NCBI GenBank assembly: GCA_002319875.1
Contig: DCFS01000256.1
Coordinates: forward strand, 10,927 to 24,027
Source of the DNA: Treponema sp. UBA1798
Lineage (GTDB): Bacteria; Spirochaetota; Spirochaetia; Treponematales; Treponemataceae
DNA length: 13,101 bases
Reading direction: 5' to 3'
Position numbers and translations under genes: made by a program. The notes below the pieces were generated by a model. It did no database searches. It was not told the DNA's origin and saw only the letters and a program-made list of their open reading frames with translations. Below, in pieces: positions 6,382 through 12,447 of this stretch; the first letter of the stretch is position 1, and each line of letters opens with the position of its first letter.

Positions 6382-7983
6382 CTCCTCTTTTATGAGACGG
6401 AAGCCGACGTCGGGATACCCCGTCTGGCCATCAATTTCACGGAAATTAGAAATACGCAATTCTGTCGGACCATCCATCCAGGATCCGCCTTTGACGATAC
6501 GAAGAGTTGATGCGGCATCCTTGCTATGGGTGGAAGATGTCCATTCCCATACATTGCCCGCCATGTCGACGAGACCCGATGCATTTTTACCGTTTTCAAA
6601 CGCTCCAACCGGCGAAGTAACGCTAAAAAGACTGTTACCTTTGTAATTCGCCCTTTGGGCGTCGGATGGACTATCGTCACCCCATGGATAAATCGTTTCC
6701 TTACCGGCACGGGCAGCCTTTTCCCACTCTTCTTCGGTCGGGAGGCGGTACTTACAGCCGGTCTGGGCAGAAAGCCAGTCCGCATAAGCTTCAGCGTCTT
6801 TCGCGCTTACGCCGACTACAGGCTGGTCACCCTGATTATAATCGGAATTATCAAAATACTCCGGCATATTTTCCGCACGGGTAGCATGAAGGAAAGCTGC
6901 ATAACGGGCATTTGTGACAGGTCCAACGTCGACGGCATACGAACCTGTGGTAACAATGCGGGCAGCTTCTTTCTTACCGGCACGGGTATCCTGCGCTACA
7001 GCGCCGGCGTTAAACTCTCCGGCAGGTACAGTAACGGAAGGAAAAGCAGTCTTAATATCGTCAAAATGGACATAGCGGGCATCAACCGCAGTTGCGGCAT
7101 CCAGCTTTTTCAGTGCAGCAGACGATGGAACCGACGCAGCGCAGGCTGTCGTAACGGTGAGCGTTACCGGACGATTACGATAATCGGCAGAAACGGGATA
7201 ATCGACAGCAGCGATACCGAAGGCGTCAGTTTTGACCATTGTGCGGACCTCAGGAACGTCTGCCACAGCAGCCTCAGTCGGCAGCGATGGCGTATCCCAG
7301 ATAACATTCAGAGAAAGAGCCGCAACGGCATTGCCGGAAGAATCAGAGGCCTTAACCGAAAACTTTGAAGCCGGATCGATAAAGCCATCTCTGACCGCAA
7401 TAGTAAGAACAAGAGACCTGGCGGCGTCGGCACAGATCGACTCAACCTTGCGCGAGAGCAGTTCTGTGCCGGAAGGCTGAGCGGACAGAAGTTCGGTTTC
7501 TCCCTCATCGGCCAGTCTCGCAAGAATGGCGACAGCTCCGGTTATTCTGCCGGATACATCATGTTTGCCCGGGAGGCCGTTAACACGGGCAGCCAGGTCA
7601 GCGCGCAGGATGTCTGCGTAAGCCTTCTCCTTCTTTTCCCAGTCAGCAATTTTAATGCGGTACGTTACCGCAGGAGAAAAACCTTTTTTCTCCTCGGCAT
7701 AAGGTTTCAGGTCAGCCAGCCGGGCCTTTACTGATTCGTCACTTACATTGACACGGGAAGCTTTCGCATCAACGGCTCTCAAGGTTGCAGTCAAAGCACT
7801 CGACACAAGGTCCCGTTTTGCTTCAAGCGAGGCCTCCTCAGCTGTCGATCCCTTGCCGAAACCATAATAAAAACCTTCTTCCTGCTTGACCAGCTCCGGA
7901 CTGGTTTTAGCGAAAACAATTCCGCCGGCCAGAGCAATACAAACAGAAATCGCGAAACGGCTTAGTCTCATTGATTTACTCAT
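6379..7983 (-). CDS. Secreted LPP20-like / SUMF1-type domain protein lacking FGE catalytic cysteines
   Basis: This is an exported 534-residue protein in three parts. A signal peptide (MSKSMRLSRF, then a hydrophobic core) probably ends at VFA|K (25|26). Residues 32-150 resemble LPP20-type domains (EEGFYYGFGKGSTAEEASLEA...). Residues 190-285 are beta-rich and Ig-like. Residues 312-534 form a SUMF1/formylglycine-generating-enzyme fold, shown by RLPTEEEWEKAARAG (413-427), YPWGDD (432-437), DMAGNVWEWT (473-482), KGGSW (498-502) and the terminal VGFRLI. In true FGE the two catalytic cysteines follow GGSW as x-C-x4-C. Here those positions are Asp504 and Leu509, so sulfatase activation is unlikely. 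The domain may be structural or ligand-binding, as in many bacterial relatives. AGGAG lies 8 bases before the ATG. It is the first gene of the left operon, so it may act with the importer. Confidence 0.92.
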   Translation of the reverse strand: MSKSMRLSRFAISVCIALAGGIVFAKTSPELVKQEEGFYYGFGKGSTAEEASLEAKRDLVSSALTATLRAVDAKASRVNVSDESVKARLADLKPYAEEKKGFSPAVTYRIKIADWEKKEKAYADILRADLAARVNGLPGKHDVSGRITGAVAILARLADEGETELLSAQPSGTELLSRKVESICADAARSLVLTIAVRDGFIDPASKFSVKASDSSGNAVAALSLNVIWDTPSLPTEAAVADVPEVRTMVKTDAFGIAAVDYPVSADYRNRPVTLTVTTACAASVPSSAALKKLDAATAVDARYVHFDDIKTAFPSVTVPAGEFNAGAVAQDTRAGKKEAARIVTTGSYAVDVGPVTNARYAAFLHATRAENMPEYFDNSDYNQGDQPVVGVSAKDAEAYADWLSAQTGCKYRLPTEEEWEKAARAGKETIYPWGDDSPSDAQRANYKGNSLFSVTSPVGAFENGKNASGLVDMAGNVWEWTSSTHSKDAASTLRIVKGGSWMDGPTELRISNFREIDGQTGYPDVGFRLIKEE

Positions 7984-8038
7984 ACATACATCTCCTGAAA
8001 AAGCTAATACAACAAACCTCTACAAACCTGTTTATGAC

Positions 8039-8066
8039 TGTATAAAAAACAACAGATTCCAGTAAA
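8039..8066 (-). promoter_or_regulatory. Candidate sigma-70 promoter for the left operon
   Basis: Read on the minus strand, TTTACT (8066-8061) is followed after 16 bases by TATACA (8044-8039), about 55 bases before the start codon of the SUMF1-like gene. Each hexamer matches consensus at four of six positions. The -35 hexamer lies in a small inverted repeat, CAGATT (8053-8058) with AATCTG (8065-8070). A weaker alternative is ATGACA (8153-8148) with an A/T-rich -10 near 8122-8132, which would put the 8103-8118 palindrome at the transcription start. Confidence 0.35.
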
Positions 8067-8102
8067 TCTGTCAGAAAAAATCTGCGCATGGAACCGGACT
8101 TT

Positions 8103-8118
8103 TATCTGCCGGCAGATA
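8103..8118. promoter_or_regulatory. 16-bp perfect palindrome, candidate operator
   Basis: TATCTGCCGGCAGATA is self-complementary over all 16 bases, with a G+C-rich core inside an A/T-rich region. It lies upstream of the candidate promoter at 8039-8066, or at the start site of the alternative upstream promoter. Such a symmetric site is typical of a dimeric repressor operator. The neighbouring ROK protein is the obvious candidate, but binding is inferred. The half-site CTGCCG recurs at 8479-8484 inside the ROK gene promoter. Confidence 0.55.
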
Positions 8119-8470
8119 GACAATATATAATATTAAGGTTATCTTAGTGTCATCTCTGCTTATGTGCATTTACAATAAACAGCTAAATGATTTTATGTCA
8201 ATTAAGAAAAAAGGAGATATAAGAGATACAGGAGATATAAGCAACAGAAATATGAAAAAAAATTATTTTACCATCCGGAAGATATTTCAGAAAGCATCTC
8301 AAAGTCACAATATGTATAATTCCCCCTCCCAGTCAGCAGTACAGGAACTTCCTTAACGATATCACAGCTGGAATTTAATAGCCTTGATACGATACGGGAA
8401 CCGGGGTATCAGCCTTTCCGTACAGAAAATTCCCTCTATCCTTTTGTTCTTTTCTCAGATTGCTATTTTG

Positions 8471-8500
8471 TTGACTTCCTGCCGGTACGGCTGTTATAAT
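8471..8500 (+). promoter_or_regulatory. Strong sigma-70 promoter of the ROK gene with internal inverted repeat
   Basis: TTGACT (8471-8476) and TATAAT (8495-8500) are separated by 18 bases, and a TG one base before the -10 gives an extended -10 (TGTTATAAT). This is the best promoter in the window and lies about 40 bases before the ROK start codon. The spacer contains GCCG-gta-CGGC (8481-8491). A protein bound there would block RNA polymerase, so autorepression is plausible. Confidence 0.75.
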
Positions 8501-8541
8501 TTATTAATTAATTTTATAAATAAATAAGGACCGGATATATC

Positions 8542-9780
8542 ATGAAAATAGAACTGGGAAATAATCTTCCGCGAATAAAAGTTACCAATCAGGCATCGAT
8601 TAAAAGAATTGTCTATCTCTATGGTCCGATTACCCGTCTGGAAATTGCGAAAGCACTTGATCTTACGCTTCCAACCATTACCACTAATATCAGCAACATG
8701 ATTGCACATGGTATTATTGAAGAAATTCCTAATACAGATTCGGCAGAAACTACGGTTAAAGTTCTGGGACGAAAATCAAATACCGTTACCATTGTTGCCG
8801 ATTCACGCTATTTTATAGGAGTCGAACTGCGCAAGCACAACAGATATGTCTGCGTTACAAATTATAAAGGGATAATTATCGCCTCTGAAAATGATAAAAC
8901 CTACTTAGAAGAATATAACGAAATCATTTCATCAGCCGGAAAAATCATAAAATCTCTTCTTTCTTCAAAAAAACTTCATAACAGAAAAATTTGCGGTATT
9001 GGCATCTGTTCGCCCGGTATTATTGATAATCAGAACGGAATACTGAGAGCTCAATTACAATATCACTGGTATGATAAGAATATCTGCGATGACATACGTA
9101 AAATCACAAAATTTGACGGACCTGTCGTACTCGAAAATGATGCATGTGCCCGCGCTATTGAAGTCAATCTCTTCAATCAGTCTCTTTTGAAGGGCTGCCA
9201 CACATTCTCTTATCTCTATGTTGCAGATGGCATTTCATGTCCTCTCCTGATAAACAACTCTAACTTTGTCAGTACAGCCGTAGGTCCGGGAGAACTCGGA
9301 TATATGATTATGGATCCGAACAAACCGGATAATGAATTAGGAAGTACAGGCCGGCTCAGTTGTTTTGCAGGCGAACGTTCCATTACTGAGATCTGTACTA
9401 CTGCTGCACGGGAAGGCAGAATTCCGGAACTGAAAAAAATTCTGGATAATGGTGAAAAACTCCACTTTCAGGATATTCTTGATGCACAGAAAAACGGCGA
9501 TCAGACAGTTGATGAAATCCTGCGGCAGGCGGCTGTATATCTCGGTACCGCTATTGCAAATGTTGATAATATGGTACGTCCAGACGGCTTCCTGGTTGAA
9601 GCACGTCTCTTTGAGAACGAACAGAACAGACCGGTATTTCTAGACAGTGTGAACAAAAATACATTCCGGCCAAAATCGAATACAATGCGTTTTACTTTTA
9701 TCACACCGGACCCTTACAATGGAGCCCGCGGAGCTGCTGCGGTTGCCGTCCAGAATAATCTTGGTATTTATGTAGGATAA
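8542..9780 (+). CDS. ROK-family transcriptional regulator without the zinc motif
   Basis: This is a predicted DNA-binding repressor of the NagC/XylR type (412 residues). A winged helix-turn-helix occupies about 17-62 (ASIKRIVYLYGPITRLEIAK, then TLPTITTNISNMIAHGIIEE). The ROK domain follows: IGVELRKHNRYVCVTN (92-107) replaces the glucokinase DxGGTK phosphate loop, as usual in regulators; CGIGICSPGIID (151-162), LENDACARA (197-205, keeping Asp200) and GPGELGYM (248-255) are recognisable. The zinc ligands of typical ROK proteins are absent: the His of GE(I/L)GH is Tyr254, and the CxCGxxGC segment is replaced by NELGSTGR (264-271). The effector is unknown, commonly a sugar or sugar phosphate in this family. 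The start follows AAGGA by 11 bases and an extended -10 promoter. It is divergent from the left operon and probably cotranscribed with the next gene. Confidence 0.93.
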   Translation: MKIELGNNLPRIKVTNQASIKRIVYLYGPITRLEIAKALDLTLPTITTNISNMIAHGIIEEIPNTDSAETTVKVLGRKSNTVTIVADSRYFIGVELRKHNRYVCVTNYKGIIIASENDKTYLEEYNEIISSAGKIIKSLLSSKKLHNRKICGIGICSPGIIDNQNGILRAQLQYHWYDKNICDDIRKITKFDGPVVLENDACARAIEVNLFNQSLLKGCHTFSYLYVADGISCPLLINNSNFVSTAVGPGELGYMIMDPNKPDNELGSTGRLSCFAGERSITEICTTAAREGRIPELKKILDNGEKLHFQDILDAQKNGDQTVDEILRQAAVYLGTAIANVDNMVRPDGFLVEARLFENEQNRPVFLDSVNKNTFRPKSNTMRFTFITPDPYNGARGAAAVAVQNNLGIYVG

Positions 9781-9784
9781 TAAT

Positions 9785-10273
9785 TTGCATAAAAACAGTT
9801 TTCTTGTAAATCCTCTGAGGTTCATAATCAGTATCGTCACGGTAATAATCTCACTGATCCTTGCAGGCACTCTTTTTTATATTTCAAGACCTGGCTCAGC
9901 ACTGCTTTTTTTTCTGATTGCAGTCATTTTTTTTATTGAATCCTTTTTTTCCGGTGCAATCGTATCAGTCAGTAACGAAGGAATAAAACAGACTGTTTTG
10001 GGGAAATGTATAAAAGAGTTCAGATGGGCAGAAATACGGGAAATCGGAGTAATCGGATCAAATCCTTTCAATAAAAAGGAAAAAGGAGACCCCGGAACTT
10101 TGTACATTTATATTTCAAAACAGACAATGAATCCGCAGGACCGTTTCGGCATGATACTTAAATGGCCGAATGATAAAATTTATCTGCAGTACACAAAACA
10201 GAGGATCTATTCCATTCAGATGCAATGGAACAATAAAATTGACACTTATAATACAGGAAATCTCATTTTTTAA
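9785..10273 (+). CDS. Small membrane protein with two N-terminal helices and a PH-like domain
   Basis: The protein has 162 residues and its exact family is not recognised. Two hydrophobic helices (about 12-33 and 37-55) are separated by a short turn, followed by a soluble domain from about 57 to 155. The pattern VSNEGIKQTVLGKCIKEFRW followed by AEIREIGV resembles the first strands of bacterial PH-like domains, where a conserved Trp precedes a helix or strand. The start is a TTG (9785): it lies 4 bases after the ROK stop with AGGA 7 bases upstream, and no ATG occurs before residue 115. The tight spacing implies cotranscription and translational coupling with the ROK gene. Its role is unknown. 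It could be a membrane sensor or simply an accessory protein. Codon usage is A/T-rich like the ROK gene. Confidence 0.75.
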   Translation: MHKNSFLVNPLRFIISIVTVIISLILAGTLFYISRPGSALLFFLIAVIFFIESFFSGAIVSVSNEGIKQTVLGKCIKEFRWAEIREIGVIGSNPFNKKEKGDPGTLYIYISKQTMNPQDRFGMILKWPNDKIYLQYTKQRIYSIQMQWNNKIDTYNTGNLIF

Positions 10274-10307
10274 TCAGATCCGGCTATCTCTGATATATAT
10301 AAATGAG

Positions 10308-10471
10308 GCGTTTTCAAAAGTCAGACGAGTTTTGAAAACGCAACCTTAGATGTAATGATAGAATTTTTCAAATAGTTGTAATATAAGAGTTTGAAAAATT
10401 CTATAAAGCTACTTCCAAAAGTTAACAGACTTTTGAAAGTGGCTCAAATATCCGTATAAATACAGATATTT
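10308..10471. repeat. Cluster of four hairpins between convergent genes
   Basis: Four inverted repeats stand in a row in the convergent gap. First: 10308-10319 with 10330-10341 (12 bp perfect, GCGTTTTCAAAA). Second: 10358-10372 with 10390-10404 (15 bp perfect, ATAGAATTTTTCAAA, 17-base loop). Third: 10407-10422 with 10429-10444 (14 of 16 pairs, 6-base loop). Fourth: 10446-10457 with 10460-10471 (11 Watson-Crick pairs plus one position that is a G-U pair only on the minus strand, 2-base loop). They may serve as bidirectional transcript ends for the ROK operon and dppF, but none is followed by a canonical U-run. The repeated CAAAA/TTTTG cores and GAGTTT segments resemble the cluster at 3074-3195. 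Confidence 0.8.
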
Positions 10472-10500
10472 ATATTCTCTTCTATTATATACAGTCAGAT

Positions 10501-11448
10501 TTAGAGTTCATCTATCCGGCAGCATGATACAAAGTGGCCCGGAGCAACTTCTTTCTGCAGCTGCGGCTGGCTGCATGCCTCAGCTGCGAAAGGGCATCTT
10601 GCTGCGAAACGGCATCCCGGTTTCGGGTTAATCGGAGAAGTAATCTCACCTTTTAATATTTCCCGCTTTACCGGATGGTGTATATCTATAGAAGGTATAG
10701 CAGACAGCAATGCCTTTGTATAAGGGTGTAAGGGCGACTTAAAAAGTTCTTTTGCAGAACATTTTTCAACCATCCGGCCAAGATACATAACACAAATATC
10801 ATCAGAGATATGGCGCACGACAGACAGATTATGAGTAACGAACATATAAGTAAGGCCGCGGTCAATCTGGAGTTCTTTCAGAAGATTCAATACCTGGGCC
10901 TGGATCGAAACATCAAGGGCAGACACAGGTTCATCACAGACAATAAACTTCGGACTGAGTGCCAGGGCACGTGCAATTCCGACACGCTGACGCCGGCCGC
11001 CATCAAGTTCATGCGGATAAGATTCACGAAGACGTTCATCTATACCTACAAGGTTCATCAGATCAGAGGTCAAACTTTCAATCTGAGTCTTATCATACTT
11101 TCCGGACACCTGCAGAGGTTCCCGGATAGTCGCTTCTATCGTTTTTCTCGGATCAATGGAAGAGTAAGGATCCTGGAAAATAATCTGCATCTGTTCGCGG
11201 GCTTCTTTCAATTCCTTACGGTTTAAGTTCGTAATATCTTTCCCGTCAAGAAAGATCTGTCCGTCGGTACTTTCATGCAGGTGAATAATTGTCCGGCCCA
11301 GGGTAGACTTTCCACAGCCTGACTCGCCGACGACACCGAGCGTCTTACCTTTCTCGATGCCGAATGTCACATCATCGACAGCATGAAGCATGCCATGAGG
11401 AGTAGGAAAATATTTCTTCAGATGACTGACTTCTATAATATTTCCCAT
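10501..11448 (-). CDS. dppF: Oligopeptide/dipeptide ABC transporter ATPase, DppF/OppF type
   Basis: This is one of the two ATPases of a peptide importer (315 residues). Walker A is GESGCGKS (41-48), the Q-loop FQDPYSSIDP (91-100), Walker B FIVCDEP (168-174), the D-loop SALD (176-179) and the H-loop His206. The ABC signature is LDGGRRQR (148-155), with Asp in place of the usual Ser, a variant I recall from a subgroup of OppF proteins. The C-terminal peptide-transporter tail is present, with Cys279, Cys285, Cys292 and a final Cys-Cys pair (309-310), spaced as in the family. I chose the ATG at 11448 because AAGGAG lies 8 bases upstream. An in-frame ATG at 11475 would add nine unrelated residues and lies inside dppD. 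The SD is embedded in the last codons of dppD, and one base separates the genes, so translation is coupled. Confidence 0.95.
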   Translation of the reverse strand: MGNIIEVSHLKKYFPTPHGMLHAVDDVTFGIEKGKTLGVVGESGCGKSTLGRTIIHLHESTDGQIFLDGKDITNLNRKELKEAREQMQIIFQDPYSSIDPRKTIEATIREPLQVSGKYDKTQIESLTSDLMNLVGIDERLRESYPHELDGGRRQRVGIARALALSPKFIVCDEPVSALDVSIQAQVLNLLKELQIDRGLTYMFVTHNLSVVRHISDDICVMYLGRMVEKCSAKELFKSPLHPYTKALLSAIPSIDIHHPVKREILKGEITSPINPKPGCRFAARCPFAAEACSQPQLQKEVAPGHFVSCCRIDEL

Positions 11449-11449
11449 G

Positions 11450-12436
11450 TTATTTCTCCTTTCTGATTGATTCAAAATTACAGCATCTGCAGATATGGCC
11501 GTCAGGTGTTTTGTACATTACTACTGGTGAATTACGGCAGACATCCGTGGCATACTTGCACCGCGGACAGAAAGCACAACCTTTCGGAAGATTCGTCGGA
11601 TCAGGAGGAAGGCCGTCGATAGGATGAAGCCAAAGCCCATCATCATTCATTGCCGGAATAGCACCAAAAAGACCGATTGTATACGGATGAGATGGATGAT
11701 CAAAAATCTGCTCTTTCGTTCCATACTCAACAATGTTCCCGGCATATATAACTGCCACCGTATCACAAACGGTTGCGACAACTCCCATATCATGAGTAAT
11801 AAGAAGCATGGCTGTATTGTATTTTTTCTGTAAATCGCCGATCAGATCCAGTACCTGAGCCTGAATCGTCACATCAAGCGCAGTGGTAGGCTCATCAGCC
11901 AAAAGCAGGTCAGGATTGCATGCAAGTGCAATAGCAATTATCACACGCTGCTTCATACCACCTGAAAACTGATGAGGATACTCATAGTAGCGGTCAGCAG
12001 GAATACCAACTATTTCCAGCATTTCTTTTGCCCGCTGATCCGGATTAACATGGCCCGGATTATGGAGTGCAACGACTTCTGCAATCTGCTCCCCGACCCG
12101 TTGTACAGGATTTAACGCAGTCATCGGATCCTGGAAAATCATTGATATTTTACTGCCTCTGATTTTCCGCATATCAGTTTCAGAAAGTTCCAGTACATTC
12201 TTATCATCAAGAAAAATTTCACCGCTTACGATTCTGCTGCCAACGTCCGGAAGAATACGAAGAATTGACTTCGCTATCGTAGTTTTACCGGCGCCAGTTT
12301 CCCCCACAAGACCAAGGGTTTTCCCTTTTTCAAGAAAAAGGGACGCACCATTAACAGCCTGTACAACCTGTCCATTCGACATATATTCTACTACGAGATC
12401 TTTTATATCCAAAAAGTGTTTATTTTCTACAGCCAT
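11450..12436 (-). CDS. dppD: Oligopeptide/dipeptide ABC transporter ATPase, DppD/OppD type
   Basis: This is the partner ATPase of DppF (328 residues). Walker A is GETGAGKT (45-52), the Q-loop FQDPMTALNP (101-110), the signature FSGGMKQR (157-164), Walker B LLLADEPT (177-184), the D-loop TALD (185-188) and the H-loop His215. The C-terminal domain carries the OppD-type cysteine motif (Cys287, Cys290, Cys293, Cys300) and a final cluster at 317-319, which may bind an iron-sulfur cluster as reported for some family members. The start is placed at 12436 because MAVENKHFLDIKDLVVEY matches the family N-terminus. The open frame continues 55 codons upstream, but that stretch lies in dppC and is not protein-like. 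The gap to dppC is 11 bases with only a weak GAGAG ribosome site, suggesting dependence on upstream translation. Confidence 0.94.
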   Translation of the reverse strand: MAVENKHFLDIKDLVVEYMSNGQVVQAVNGASLFLEKGKTLGLVGETGAGKTTIAKSILRILPDVGSRIVSGEIFLDDKNVLELSETDMRKIRGSKISMIFQDPMTALNPVQRVGEQIAEVVALHNPGHVNPDQRAKEMLEIVGIPADRYYEYPHQFSGGMKQRVIIAIALACNPDLLLADEPTTALDVTIQAQVLDLIGDLQKKYNTAMLLITHDMGVVATVCDTVAVIYAGNIVEYGTKEQIFDHPSHPYTIGLFGAIPAMNDDGLWLHPIDGLPPDPTNLPKGCAFCPRCKYATDVCRNSPVVMYKTPDGHICRCCNFESIRKEK

Positions 12437-12447
12437 ATGTTTCTCTC

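Larger units (their letters stand above)
7984..8541. other. Divergent intergenic control region
   Basis: These 558 bases separate the minus-strand operon from the plus-strand ROK gene. They hold the promoters and the palindrome described separately, an A/T-rich middle, and a purine-rich direct repeat (AGGAGATATAAG at 8212-8223 and 8230-8241, 18-bp period). An open frame of 69 codons (8147-8356, plus) lacks a ribosome binding site and has no recognisable features, so I do not call it a gene. I see no tRNA, riboswitch core or mobile element here. Confidence 0.7.

Noticed and set aside
6526..7368. 280-codon plus-strand open frame inside the SUMF1-like gene
   Set aside because: It is antisense to a well-supported coding sequence with clear conserved motifs, is Arg/Cys/Gly-rich in the manner of shadow frames, and has no ribosome binding site.
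8212..8241. Direct repeat of AGGAGATATAAG resembling tandem ribosome binding sites or a short repeat array
   Set aside because: There are only two copies, no start codon at a proper distance, and no spacer structure like CRISPR. Chance in a purine-rich stretch is likely.
8147..8356. 69-codon open frame on the plus strand in the divergent intergenic region
   Set aside because: It starts at GTG with no ribosome binding site, has a low-complexity composition partly caused by an 18-bp repeat, and shows no domain, signal or membrane pattern.
8391..8410. GATAC...GTATC inverted repeat as a third operator
   Set aside because: The stem is only 5 bp and does not share the CTGCCG half-site; too weak to call.
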